Assembly: GCA_004431415.1 (NCBI GenBank)
Contig: QPMI01000408.1
Span: 124,001-188,000 of the forward strand
Length of the DNA stretch: 64,000 bases
Reading direction: 5' to 3'
From: Cyanophora paradoxa
Taxonomy: Eukaryota; Glaucocystophyceae; Cyanophorales; Cyanophoraceae
The notes below the pieces were generated by a model that saw only the letters and a list, made by a program, of their open reading frames with translations, did no database searches and had not been told where the DNA came from. Below are positions 8,742 through 18,272 of this stretch, piece by piece. How positions within the stretch are numbered: position 1 is the stretch's first letter; each line of letters begins with the position of its first letter. The position numbers and the translations under genes were made by a program.

Positions 8742-9473
8742 ATGCCTGTCACGATTGAAGAGTTTGTAGCTCGTGCAAATGCTGAGCATAACGGTAAATT
8801 TGATTACTCCAAAGTTCAATTTGAAAAATGCAAGGATAAGGTTCTAATTACTTGTTTGACCTGTAAGGTGACGTTTGAACAGCGTGTGGACCATCACCTT
8901 AGGGGGTCAAGTTGTAAAAAATGTAGCTTTCAGCGTTTAGGAAATGAACGGAGAAAAGAGATGGACACTTTCATAGAGCAAGCAAGAAAAACACACGGTA
9001 ACAAATATTGCTATAATAAAGTTGAATATGTTAAAGCCCAAACACCGGTATGTATTAAATGCAACTCTTGTAACAAAGAGTTCATGCAACCCCCTATAAT
9101 TCACATTCGGAATACCGGTTGCCCTTTTTGTAGAACTTCAAAAGGTGAAGACGAAGTCTGTAAAGTGTTAGATTCTATTGGATTGGACTACAAACAACAA
9201 CATATATTCAAAGATTGCCGAAATAAGTTTCCATTGCGATTTGATTTCTTCATTGAATCTCTAAGGCTTGCAATCGAATATGATGGAATTCAACATTTTG
9301 AACCAAGGAAGTTTTGGGGAAATGAAGATGCCGAAGAGTGGTTTAAACAAGTTCAAATGTGTGATGGAATAAAGAACCGCTACTGTGAGGCAAACAATAT
9401 TAAACTTCTAAGAATTCCATACACTGAAAAAGATATCAGTGGATGTGTTACACGGTTTCTGTCTTCACTTTAA
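8742..9473 (+). CDS. Zinc-ribbon (DUF723-like) plus Vsr/PD-(D/E)XK-type endonuclease, 243 aa
   Basis: Two N-terminal modules (residues ~1-65 and ~70-130) each have a HxGKFDYSKV-like lead, then CxxC...CxxC pairs (CLTC/CKKC and CNSC/CPFC), as in the repeated DUF723 zinc-ribbon domain of phage and giant-virus nucleases. The C-terminal domain (about 135-243) has a GEDEVCKVLDSIGL helix, an LRFDFFI strand and IEYDGIQHF. This is the Vsr-like restriction-fold pattern, with the acidic residues as likely metal ligands. Role: DNA cleavage, perhaps homing, anti-competitor activity or genome processing. It interrupts the capsid-ATPase cluster and has its own AAAAAATGAC motif, suggesting later acquisition. 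A shortened relative is at 29467. Confidence 0.72.
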   Translation: MPVTIEEFVARANAEHNGKFDYSKVQFEKCKDKVLITCLTCKVTFEQRVDHHLRGSSCKKCSFQRLGNERRKEMDTFIEQARKTHGNKYCYNKVEYVKAQTPVCIKCNSCNKEFMQPPIIHIRNTGCPFCRTSKGEDEVCKVLDSIGLDYKQQHIFKDCRNKFPLRFDFFIESLRLAIEYDGIQHFEPRKFWGNEDAEEWFKQVQMCDGIKNRYCEANNIKLLRIPYTEKDISGCVTRFLSSL

Positions 9474-9534
9474 ACCATTATCAGTAAGATTTCGTTATTT
9501 TTATCTATCTTTATTAAGAAAGATCTACTACGCC

Positions 9535-10317
9535 ATGTCTGACGTTCCCGAATTTAATGCTGGTGAGATGATTAAACCCCCTTTTCGCGTATTAGCAATC
9601 GGAAAAAGCGCAACGGGCAAGTCAGAAGCGGTAAAGTATTGGTTAAAGCAACTTCACGATGCAAAAAAGATAGATGTGGTTCTCGTTGTAAGTGGGACGA
9701 GTTTCAATCATTTCTGGAATGATGTCGCTACATTACAACTTGGTAAATGGGATGCGCCTTACATCGCTAAACTTCTCGATGAACGACAAGAGAAAATTGA
9801 GAAAGGAGAACCTGTTAACCAATTGTGTGTCGTTCTTGATGATCTTATAGATAATGAGATAGTCGATCTAACCCGCGATAAAATTATTGGTTCTCTTTAC
9901 AGTCGTGGGCGCCATTCGAAAATTTCGATTATTTGCATAACTCAGAAATTGCGTAAGGTTTCTTCAACCATTCGCGTCAACTCGGATTATGCAATGTTCC
10001 TAAGTGCCGCCAATCGCAAAGAACTGGAAGCCATTGAAGAAGAATACAATATCATGCGGGATAAAGACGCTTTCTATAAGATGTTTGAGGAATACGTTCA
10101 CTCCTATCAGTTTCTCATTTGGAGTTCTGCGAATTATTCGGTGGAATACTATGTTGATAAAGCGGAACTCGTAAAAGACTTTAAGTTTCCTCGGTTTCAC
10201 AGAAAGCCAAAAAAGAAAGAAGATGAATTAAAACCGCCTGAGAAGGAGGAAGCGCCGAAAGAGATTAAAAGCGCTGTTCACACGAATAAGTTGATGCGAT
10301 ATAAGAGGGGACTGTAA
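9535..10317 (+). CDS. FtsK/HerA-type genome-packaging ATPase, 260 aa
   Basis: Walker A GKSATGKS (residues 23-30) follows a beta strand (FRVLAI). Walker B is CVVLDD (about 98-103), and a YSRGRHSKISIICITQ segment follows, typical of the A32-like packaging ATPases of Polintons, virophages and NCLDVs. The C-terminal 40 residues are Lys/Glu/Pro-rich. An in-frame ATG at 9439 exists, but it overlaps the nuclease gene, and the family similarity begins at MSDVPEFNAG, so 9535 is preferred. Located between capsid genes and the next small ORF, it should pump the genome into capsids. Confidence 0.87.
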   Translation: MSDVPEFNAGEMIKPPFRVLAIGKSATGKSEAVKYWLKQLHDAKKIDVVLVVSGTSFNHFWNDVATLQLGKWDAPYIAKLLDERQEKIEKGEPVNQLCVVLDDLIDNEIVDLTRDKIIGSLYSRGRHSKISIICITQKLRKVSSTIRVNSDYAMFLSAANRKELEAIEEEYNIMRDKDAFYKMFEEYVHSYQFLIWSSANYSVEYYVDKAELVKDFKFPRFHRKPKKKEDELKPPEKEEAPKEIKSAVHTNKLMRYKRGL

Positions 10318-10345
10318 AATTATCTCTGTATGTTATAAATATACA

Positions 10346-11076
10346 ATGCCGCCGAAACGTAGAGGTGTTCCCGCTGGTGCAATGTCATATTCCGGCGGTG
10401 AAAGTCACGGATCTCTCAACACTACACCCATGAAATTCAACGGAATGAGCGAAGTGAAACCATCGCAACAGGAAGAAGATCCCTTAAATGCGGCGTATGA
10501 AGAAGCGCCCGGTGATAAAGCGCCGCAAACCTCCCAAAGTGAGCAACTGAACATTACGCCGGAAGTCTCGAAGATGAAGGCGGTCGGTGAAGGTGCGCGC
10601 CGGATTATCGGTGCTGCCGATGATCGTGAACTTGGTCTAAAAGATCTTTCACTCGCTCGCAAGGGTGAAGGTGTTTCCAAAGAATCCGATAAGGTAATTC
10701 AATCGATGGCTGGTGAAGTTACTTACAAGGTTGCGCCAACTCAAAACATCCACCGAATCCCGAAAGCGCAATGGGATGAGATGACCGCTAAATTAAAGGA
10801 TCTGGAAGCGAAATCAAGCGCTCTTGAACAGTATGTAACTGAGAAGAAAGAACGCGCTAAAATCAAGGAAATGCTGCGCAAAGAAGTATTCCGAATGGGT
10901 ATTACCGGTCTTCCGATAAGCAGTTTATTGGTAAGAAGGAGACTCAAATTGATGAACAAGCGGTAGATGAGTTGAAGACAAAGACCCAAAAGGGAACAGT
11001 TGAACCTGGCGCAACCAAAGCGGAAGTCGACAAAGGTGTAGCTCCCACAGCATACAAGCGGAGAGTTTGGCTTTAA
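10346..11076 (+). CDS. Uncharacterised coiled-coil viral protein with a frame break near its end
   Basis: The first frame (10346-10966, 206 aa) encodes a hydrophilic, low-complexity protein with a predicted helix/coiled-coil around residues 145-180. Near 10895-10920 the coding signature switches to the -1 frame, which continues with a Lys/Glu/Gln-rich tail and stops at 11076 (AYKRRVWL). A single missing base, a real frameshift mutation or -1 ribosomal slippage would all explain this; no classical slippery heptamer was seen. It lies directly after the packaging ATPase, a position often holding a small minor virion protein. Function unknown. Confidence 0.6.
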
Positions 11077-11102
11077 TTATATATTGTTTAAAGAGGGAAT
11101 CA

Positions 11103-11321
11103 ATGGAGTTTCTGAAAAAGATCATTGAGATGTTTGAGATGCATTGCATAACCGATTGTCACAATGATTGCTGCGATACGAAATTCGAAATGGATTTCTC
11201 AGATGGTGGAAGCGATGGAGGGCGAAGGCAATCACAAGATTCGATAACAACTGAGACAGTCACCGTTACAGAAACAGAGACTGTCCGTCGCCGATCGTTT
11301 GCGCAAAACGATCATAAATAA
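11103..11321 (+). CDS. Small cysteine-containing viral protein, 72 aa
   Basis: It starts at ATG 11103 (an upstream in-frame alternative exists at 11067 but overlaps the previous tail). An N-terminal helix (MEFLKKIIEMFEM) is followed by a short cysteine cluster (C...C...CC) and then an acidic, Thr/Glu/Val-rich repetitive tail ending basic. No family recognised. Confidence 0.45.
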   Translation: MEFLKKIIEMFEMHCITDCHNDCCDTKFEMDFSDGGSDGGRRQSQDSITTETVTVTETETVRRRSFAQNDHK

Positions 11322-11342
11322 TATCTTTGGTTATGGTATCAA

Positions 11343-11453
11343 ATGTCATACGAAAAGATCTACTCCATCATACTATCGAAACGAAAGATTTACGCTGTTA
11401 AATCTGCAATTGAAGAACGTAGACACCAACTGGCTTTGGTCACCAAAAAATGA
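11343..11453 (+). CDS. Possible micro-ORF, 36 aa
   Basis: ATG at 11343, TGA at 11451. A lysine-rich helical peptide (IYSIILSKRKIYAVK core). It fills the gap between two genes, but its stop overlaps an AAAAAATGAC motif. Expression is uncertain. Confidence 0.25.
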   Translation: MSYEKIYSIILSKRKIYAVKSAIEERRHQLALVTKK

Positions 11454-11454
11454 C
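11445..11454 (+). promoter_or_regulatory. AAAAAATGAC motif, copy 3
   Basis: About 75 bp upstream of the ATG at 11529, with the shared 17-bp element and a TATATATAAAG box between it and the gene. Confidence 0.4.
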
Positions 11455-11493
11455 ACCATAAACTACTTAAAGACGTAACGCATAATACAGAGT

Positions 11494-11526
11494 GGTAAAA
11501 GATTTTCTCAACTATATATAAAGGGA
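11494..11526 (+). promoter_or_regulatory. Shared 17-bp element plus TATA-like box
   Basis: GGTAAAAGATTTTCTCA (11494-11510) is identical to 4616-4632 and is followed by TATATATAAAG just before the ATG at 11529. Confidence 0.5.
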
Positions 11527-11528
11527 AC

Positions 11529-11834
11529 ATGGCGACTGTAATTCATATAACCGAAGACATGATTAGCGTTGTCGAATTCGGCGATGAAGAAGATGAGACC
11601 CGCGCCAATTACAAGATGAGAGATGCTCTCAGGAAGCGAACGCTTTACAACGAAGACCCGGTTTATCGGGAGTATAAGAAGGCGCAATCACTCGCTTCAT
11701 ATTATCGTCGTAAGGAGCGGGAGGGAATCGAAAACAAGTCGCGGGACGTCCACGAAAGTATTAAGGAAAACACCCATTTGACCGCTGAACCCAATTACTC
11801 ATTTTTCGAGCGGTCTATCGATATTCTTCGATAG
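11529..11834 (+). CDS. Uncharacterised small charged viral protein, 101 aa
   Basis: An acidic N-terminal segment (EFGDEEDE) leads to a Lys/Arg/Tyr-rich helical middle (ASYYRRKEREG), without cysteines or hydrophobic segments. Its charge pattern would suit a DNA-binding or regulatory protein, but no family is recognised. It has the best-defined upstream region in the element (AAAAAATGAC, 17-bp element, TATA-like box). Confidence 0.6.
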   Translation: MATVIHITEDMISVVEFGDEEDETRANYKMRDALRKRTLYNEDPVYREYKKAQSLASYYRRKEREGIENKSRDVHESIKENTHLTAEPNYSFFERSIDILR

Positions 11835-11904
11835 ATCCGTAACCATCTCCCGATTGCCGTTTTTGGTAATTGAGGAGATATCAAGCACTTAAAGGTTAGC
11901 CGCC

Positions 11905-11914
11905 AAAAAATGAC
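11905..11914 (+). promoter_or_regulatory. AAAAAATGAC motif, copy 4
   Basis: 50 bp upstream of the helicase start at 11964. Confidence 0.4.
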
Positions 11915-11963
11915 AGGAATCCGGAGAAACTCTTTTCTCCATTAAGTATAAGAAGAGCCCAAG

Positions 11964-14356
11964 ATGTTCAACTCTCAGCAACCGAACGGACTTAAAATCG
12001 CTCTCTTTGAGAAGGTGGATCGCTCCACTCTCAAATACCTGATTGATAATTTCGAGACTTTGGAGTATCGACCTGATATTGATGCAACTGCTACTCTCAC
12101 CCTTCTCCAACGTTATTTCAAGGATTTGAAGCGAGATGGGCGCATTGAAGTTAAATATCATCAATGCAAGCATAATACTGGTCGTTATTTCGTGAATCTT
12201 GAACACATCAAGAAGAAGCAAGCATCAATGCAAGGAATGCCCAGAGAATTCCGCCACACTCTTGCTCGCGATTTCTACTACGATATCGATATGAAAAATG
12301 CGCATCCCACACTTCTCATTCAGTATTGTGAAAAAAATGAAATCGTTTGTGAGGGTCTTACTGATTATGTCGACAATCGTGATAGTATCATTGCTGATAT
12401 AAGCAAGAAATCGGGACTTTCTCGCGAAGATATCAAGAAAGCGTTTCTTTCTGTTGTAAACGGGGTGGGGCTCAATTGATAACAAGGAACTGCTGAACCA
12501 CCCCAAGTTCAAAGCAGTTAAGAACGAAATCACAGGAATTCACGCTCAAATTGCAAGCATGCCCGAAAACCACAACTTCTTCTTGATTTGCAAGCGAAAG
12601 AAGGAGTATAACATCTTTGGTTCAACCATTAATATGGTTCTCTGCAAATTGGAGAATGAATGTCTGATTGCGCTTTGTCAGTATTTAACCTCACTTGCTG
12701 TAAAAGTTGGCGTTCTCGTTTATGATGGTTGCATGGTTGAAAAAGCCCCTGAATTACCCGAAACTCGTCTCCACAATATTCTCTGTGATGCTACCAAGTA
12801 TATTGAGAATGTCACTGGCTACAAGATTGAGTTGATGATTAAACCAATGGATCAAGGATTTACGATTCCAACAAATTCAAAAAGTGTATCCTCTCCTCTT
12901 AATATTGTTCGGGATGATCGTGAAGCTGCTCTCACATTTGTTAAATCGATTGAGGGGCGAGTGGTCATGTCTGATGGTCGTATATTCGCTCAGACAGACG
13001 ATTTTCTGTGGACTGATGATTCCACAATGGTCTACAATATAATGTTGAAATTGTGCATGGAGTGCTATATGTTCAAGGAGGATGACAAAGGTAACTTGAA
13101 GCCATATTCTACCAATCTTACTGGGGCAGATCGAATTATCAAGACAGCCAAAGCATTTCTGCCCAATAATCGTGTGTTCTACAATGATAGTATGTGGTCA
13201 TCGACCATTGGAAAATTGTGCTACCGAAATGGTGTGTATGATTTCGAGACAAAGAAGCTCACACCATGGGACAAATGTGACAAGATCTATTCTACCACTC
13301 GAATCGAGAGGGATCTTCTTGTTGACAAAGATGGATATGTGATCAAGCCATCTGATTCGGATATTCAAACCCTTTTCGACAAGATTCTGGAACCCGTTTT
13401 CGGAAATGATTCGATTTCTTCTGCTCTGGAATTTACAGCTCGTGCAATGGCTGGGAAATACGAAGATAAACAGTGGGGATTATCAATTGGTGAACGCAAT
13501 TGTGGTAAGGGGGTTTATGTGAATCTCAATGAAAATACCTGGGGAAGTGGATATGTGCACACCATCAGTGGGGAGGCATTCTTGCTGAATAAGAACTCAG
13601 ATGACAACGATACCTCCAAGTTAAAGTGGATGAAACCTTGTGAATTTCGTCGTCTGACATTCACCCAAGAGATGAAATTCGATGTCTCAAACACAAATAT
13701 TAAGGTGAATGGTGCAATGATCAAAAAGAAGGAATCTGGTGGTGATGTTCAATGCATGCGTGTTCTATATGAAAATGAGGTCAATATTCGCCTCCAAAGT
13801 CGTTTGTGGATGATCATGAATGATGTTCCACCCATTTCCCCATCTGATACCTTCAAACCATGGTATTGTTCAAGCACCCCACAAATTCGTTGATCAAAAG
13901 ACTGTTGAGGAAATGAACTCTCCTTGTGTGAGATTGGCTTCGGAAGATATCAAGAGTGTTCTGCTAAAAAGTCCTGAGATAATTAGAGCATTCGAATGGA
14001 TGGTGTTTGAAGCCTACAAATCTCAGAAATTCGTGGTTTCTGGGAAGGTTGCTGAGGATATTAATGAATTCCGGGAAGATGCAGGTGATGAAATGTCTCT
14101 GATCAGATCAGTGTTCGAATTCACTCGAAATTCATCCGACTCTGTAACTTCCAAGATGGTTGAGCAAGAGATCAAGCAACTGAGACTGAATATGTCTGCA
14201 AATCGCATTAAAACTGTGATGGGTTTGCTTGGAGCGAAATATGACAAGAATGCAGTTCGCAAGAAGGTTGGAACTGGTTATGATCGTGGCTACAAGGGTG
14301 TGAAGAAGATTGATAAGACACCTACTGTTGTTGAGTTTGATGATGATGATGAGTAA
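11964..14356 (+). pseudogene. TVpol-superfamily 3 helicase fusion, broken by three 1-nt indels
   Basis: Three abutting frames encode one protein of about 795 residues. The N-terminal part has DIDMKNAHPTLL (metal-binding motif A-like), FLSVVNG, then LVYDGCMVE (motif C-like). These are the signature of the TVpol family (family A-polymerase-related) found in virophages and Polinton-like viruses. The C-terminal part is a D5-like SF3 helicase: Walker A GERNCGKG, Walker B RRLTFTQE and sensor region LWMIMNDVPPISPSD. Frame breaks occur at a G-rich run near 12462-12470 (one base too many), near 13855 (one base short, A run) and near 13875-13880 (one base short). Each single-base change restores family-typical sequence. 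They may be sequencing errors rather than decay. Confidence 0.8.
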
Positions 14357-14419
14357 AATACTTCTGTTATGATTCTGATTTCTATATACATTCTTTTTTA
14401 TACCTTACTGGAAATGGAC

Positions 14420-14612
14420 AGTAGGCACTTGAATAATTGAAGTAGGCACTTTTCAATTGAGGTTAGGCACTTTTAATTGACGTTAGGCACTTAGGCACCT
14501 TTCCTGGAAACTCTCTATAAAAAATAAAATCAACGTTTTGAAAAACACAAGTTGATATATTTGGGACTTCTTTTTAATTCTCGATTAAGAAGTGCCTAAC
14601 TGCCTACAAGCG
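14420..14612 (+). repeat. Internal copy of the TIR GTGCCTAAC array and hairpin
   Basis: About 190 bp repeat the TIR segment at 4160-4345 (in right-TIR orientation): TTAGGCACTTTTAATTGACG units, then a ~105-bp nearly identical block with ATCAAC/GTTGAT arms, then further AAGTGCCTAAC units. A few substitutions separate it from the TIR copies. It occupies the gap between helicase and polymerase genes, so it is a candidate internal origin or regulatory site. Confidence 0.85.
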
Positions 14613-14617
14613 CCTAC

Positions 14618-14627
14618 AAAAAATGAC
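14618..14627 (+). promoter_or_regulatory. AAAAAATGAC motif, copy 5
   Basis: 34 bp upstream of the gene at 14661, directly after the internal repeat copy. Probably drives the small gene and pPolB. Confidence 0.4.
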
Positions 14628-14660
14628 GCGATTTCAGAGATGTGATCCAAGAGCACCACA

Positions 14661-14969
14661 ATGACCACATTCTCAAAAGAAGATTTCGCCCGACTCAATC
14701 ATGAATGCTTTGGATCTGATCCAGTTCTGACAGATGCAGAGCAAAGAAAAAAAGTGCTTCGGTTGATCTTGGAGAAAGGAGGATGTAAATATGATCAGAT
14801 GCCCAGGCATTTCAGAAAGAAATTAGATAGATACTGCGAAAATGGAAGAGGCCACCAGTGCGCAAATGATTTCGAGGAAATGAGAGCGGGACAGGGTCGC
14901 CATGATGTGAACCATGCACGAAAGCGACTTCAAGATAAACTTTCAAAACGCGTTCAAAATCCAAAATAA
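14661..14969 (+). CDS. Uncharacterised basic protein upstream of pPolB, 102 aa
   Basis: A helical, Lys/Arg-rich protein with two cysteine-containing segments (GGCKYDQMP and RGHQC). It is 21 bp upstream of the polymerase and shares its promoter region. In protein-primed systems the priming (terminal) protein can be encoded beside the polymerase, but nothing here proves that role. It may also be a DNA-binding accessory protein. Confidence 0.5.
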   Translation: MTTFSKEDFARLNHECFGSDPVLTDAEQRKKVLRLILEKGGCKYDQMPRHFRKKLDRYCENGRGHQCANDFEEMRAGQGRHDVNHARKRLQDKLSKRVQNPK

Positions 14970-14990
14970 AAATGTTCCTTTATAGCAAAG

Positions 14991-17900
14991 ATGCCCCGCC
15001 AAACGAACAGACTGATCAAAGAAAAGAAAAATGAAATACTTGGATTGTTAGGAACTCTCTTAGTTACCGGTGAGATAACCGAAGCGGAATTCGATAGAGA
15101 AGCCACCATCTTAGATAGACGACCGCGATTAGGACAACTCACTGAGATTGCAAATGACCTCTACGATCGCATGCAACGAATGGAGGAATTTATGGGTGAA
15201 GGACAGAGATTAGGAGCAATTGAACCGGACATTGAAGATGGACAAGCGATGAATCAAGCGTATTCGTGGTTAACCTATCGCGCCCGAAATGAAGTTGTCG
15301 TGGATGCTATCGAATTCCTCGAAAGAATCGCACCAAGTCTACCGCAACGCATTAGAACCCGCTTAGATCAACTGAGAGCCGTTAAAGTCCGTCTGACTTT
15401 CGTTTGCAAATTTACCAAAGTAGGTAATCCGCGCATCTATATCACCAAATACATTTACAGCGATTATTTCGTAATTACCCGATCCCGCAACATAGACACA
15501 GAAGTTCGCAAAGCGTTACAGAAAATGCAAGAGGAGATGACACAAGTGGATAGTTACCGTTTAGAGAAGATCGAAATACTTAGAGGTGTAATCATGTCAT
15601 ACGCACCTGTGGGTGGTTGTTATTTCGCAACTCCGGAATGGATCGCATCCAAGAAGGCAACAGTGAATGTTAAGAATATTGACGGTCAAGATTGCTTCAA
15701 GTATGCGATTTTGGCTTACCTGCATCGAAAGGACATTAACAAACACAAGAGCAATGAACCAAGCCAATACCGCCGATGGTTAAATGAACTCAATTTCGAT
15801 GGTATTCAGTTTCCCATTGCATGTGATGCTGAGGTAATCGATCGTTTCGAAGAACTAAACCCCGATTTATCCATTAACATTTACGGAGCCGATAACGCCA
15901 AAGAGTGTTTCTATCCTCTCCATCAATCAAGTAATCCAAGACGAAAGACCAAAATTAACCTTTTACTTATTGAAAACACCGAAGATGATCGGGGACACTA
16001 CATTACTATCATGTCTTTTAGTCGTCTTCTGAAAACTACGTTTGATAAAGCATGTGATGGTCGCATTTATTACTGTGAAACCTGCTTATCGCGTTTCAGA
16101 ACTCAGGAGAAATTAGACCTGCATGTTGAAGCGAATCGCTGCATTGATTGGAGGGAGAGCAAAGGCAAATGCCCAAAAGCGGGAAGCGCAATTGAATTCG
16201 GTCTGCAACATCTACGTAAAACCGTTTGGCTTCCTGTGATCTGTTATGTCAAAGTCGAAGATCATTCGGTTGCTATCGATGCTCAGAGGAGTAAACGTGA
16301 GATTAAAGCGGTTTCACTGAGAGTGGTAATGGGAGAAGAAGTGAGAGCATACCATTTTGAGGGAGCCGATCCTCTCGGTTCTCTCTTTGCTACTCTCCAA
16401 GATATCAGACCCGAAATAGTTGAGACGCTGTTTAGAAATATTTCGATGCATCCACTCACAGACGATCAGAAGGCGGAATACAAGATAACAAAAAACTGTT
16501 ATATTTGCTCTCAGAGATTCACCCACGAAAACTTCCCCGTTCGCGATCATTGTCACCAATCCGGCAATTTCATCGGGAAGGCATGCCGAAACTGTAACCT
16601 CCACCGGCGAATCTCAAAGCAAACCAAAGTAGCTATCGTTGTCGATCACATGGATGAATGCGGACATGGAATATTCCGCAAAATTGCCCAACAAGATGAT
16701 AAATTACGTGTTGAGATTCTAAGCAAGAATTTCGATCAATACCTGTCGCTTCAATGGGGCATGTGGAAGTTCATTGATGCTTCCCATTTCATGGATTTCC
16801 AATCTGTGGATGTGGGTGATTTAATGAGAAAGTTTGAAGCATTCCGCAAATTGGCGTTTTCTCAATATGGATTGGATCCCGCACATTACGTTAGCGCACC
16901 GGGTCTCTCTTGGGACGCTATGCTCAAACACACGAAAGTTAAGATTGCACTAATCGATGATGTAGAGAAATACGAATTTGTTGAGAGAGCAATTCGCGGT
17001 GGATTTGCTACCATGCCCACACGATACGCAAAGGTAGAGAATGCCGACGATCATATAGTATTGTTGGATGCGAATAATCTTTATGGTTATGCTCTCAGTC
17101 AACCACTACCTATCGGAGATTATCGATGGGAAGACATCACAGAGGCACTTAAAGAGGTAGAGGGACGAAGCGCATTTATTGAAGTTGATCTTGAATACCC
17201 CACAAACCTCGAAGATCATTACGATTTCCCACTGATCGTAAATAAAGAAGTGATAACCACTGAGATGCTTGGTGATTATCAACGAAAACTATTAGATCTG
17301 ACGGGCGAAAAGATCAGCAAAGACCCCAAACTTACAGCGACATTTACGCCCAAGAATAAATACGTAATCGCTCGACCTCTTCTTAATTACATCGTTAAGA
17401 AGGGTGTCGTTTTAAAAAAGATACATAAAGTTCTCTCATTCGCTACTTCCCCATTCATGAAATCATATATTGGTCTGAATACTCTACTCAGGCACAAATC
17501 TACTAACCATTTCGAAAGCGACTTCTTTAAACTCATGAACAATGCGATTTATGGTAAATGCTTGGAATCTTGCAGGGGTCGCTCAACTGTCAAGATCGCT
17601 AACAGTGAGAAACTCTGTAAGAAATACGCAGCAAGTCCGCTTATCAAAGCGACCAATGTATTAAACGAAAACGCAGTTGCCTTTGAGATGTATTCGAAGC
17701 ATGTAAATTTAGATAAACCCGTAGCAATTGGCGCTTTCGTTTTGGATTTCGCGAAACTACATAACTATCGGTTCTTCTATGATGTGGTAAGGAAGAAGTG
17801 GGAAACCGCTAAACTACTGTTCCACGATACAGATTCGTTCTGTCTTTTCCTGAAAACCAATAATCTCAATGAAGATATGAAAGAGATAGGTGAGTATCTC

Positions 17901-18272
17901 GATAGGAGCAATTACGATAAATCCCATCCTCTCGTGAGTATCAAAAACCGCATGGTTCCAGGTAAATATAAAAATGAGTTCCCAAATGCAAAGATCATGG
18001 AGTATGTGGGTCTGAGATCGAAACTCTATGCTTTTAGAACTGAGACCAACGAAAGAGTAAAGATGTCGGGGACTTCCTCAAAAGAGGTTCATTTTGACGA
18101 TTTTAAGAGATGTCTGTTCGAAGGCATCATAAAAACAGTATCAGTAACAAACAAGCGAAGGCAAGACCACAACTTATATGACTTGGAGAGCAGAAGGGTC
18201 GCTCTAAACCAACTCGATAGCAAACGGAAGATATCAGCCGACGGCATTCACAGCATTCCATTTGGTCTTTAA
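14991..18272 (+). CDS. Protein-primed family B DNA polymerase (pPolB), 1,093 aa
   Basis: The long N-terminal region has the Maverick-type DCFKYAIL and GHYITI...SRLL blocks and a CETC...H...C finger (about 360-385). A cysteine/histidine cluster at ~503-540 (CYIC...HCH...CRNC) resembles the endonuclease VII-type zinc site common in these polymerases. Polymerase motifs are clear: A DANNLYGYALSQPLP (~692), B KLMNNAIYGK (~846), C HDTDSF (~944). The 3'-5' exonuclease motifs are poor: YADFE is expected near residue 425 but YVKVE is seen, and the usual HN...YD is replaced around VVDHMDECGH. It should replicate the linear genome from a protein primer at the TIR ends. A TATAGCAAAG motif lies just before the ATG. 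Confidence 0.92.
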   Translation: MPRQTNRLIKEKKNEILGLLGTLLVTGEITEAEFDREATILDRRPRLGQLTEIANDLYDRMQRMEEFMGEGQRLGAIEPDIEDGQAMNQAYSWLTYRARNEVVVDAIEFLERIAPSLPQRIRTRLDQLRAVKVRLTFVCKFTKVGNPRIYITKYIYSDYFVITRSRNIDTEVRKALQKMQEEMTQVDSYRLEKIEILRGVIMSYAPVGGCYFATPEWIASKKATVNVKNIDGQDCFKYAILAYLHRKDINKHKSNEPSQYRRWLNELNFDGIQFPIACDAEVIDRFEELNPDLSINIYGADNAKECFYPLHQSSNPRRKTKINLLLIENTEDDRGHYITIMSFSRLLKTTFDKACDGRIYYCETCLSRFRTQEKLDLHVEANRCIDWRESKGKCPKAGSAIEFGLQHLRKTVWLPVICYVKVEDHSVAIDAQRSKREIKAVSLRVVMGEEVRAYHFEGADPLGSLFATLQDIRPEIVETLFRNISMHPLTDDQKAEYKITKNCYICSQRFTHENFPVRDHCHQSGNFIGKACRNCNLHRRISKQTKVAIVVDHMDECGHGIFRKIAQQDDKLRVEILSKNFDQYLSLQWGMWKFIDASHFMDFQSVDVGDLMRKFEAFRKLAFSQYGLDPAHYVSAPGLSWDAMLKHTKVKIALIDDVEKYEFVERAIRGGFATMPTRYAKVENADDHIVLLDANNLYGYALSQPLPIGDYRWEDITEALKEVEGRSAFIEVDLEYPTNLEDHYDFPLIVNKEVITTEMLGDYQRKLLDLTGEKISKDPKLTATFTPKNKYVIARPLLNYIVKKGVVLKKIHKVLSFATSPFMKSYIGLNTLLRHKSTNHFESDFFKLMNNAIYGKCLESCRGRSTVKIANSEKLCKKYAASPLIKATNVLNENAVAFEMYSKHVNLDKPVAIGAFVLDFAKLHNYRFFYDVVRKKWETAKLLFHDTDSFCLFLKTNNLNEDMKEIGEYLDRSNYDKSHPLVSIKNRMVPGKYKNEFPNAKIMEYVGLRSKLYAFRTETNERVKMSGTSSKEVHFDDFKRCLFEGIIKTVSVTNKRRQDHNLYDLESRRVALNQLDSKRKISADGIHSIPFGL

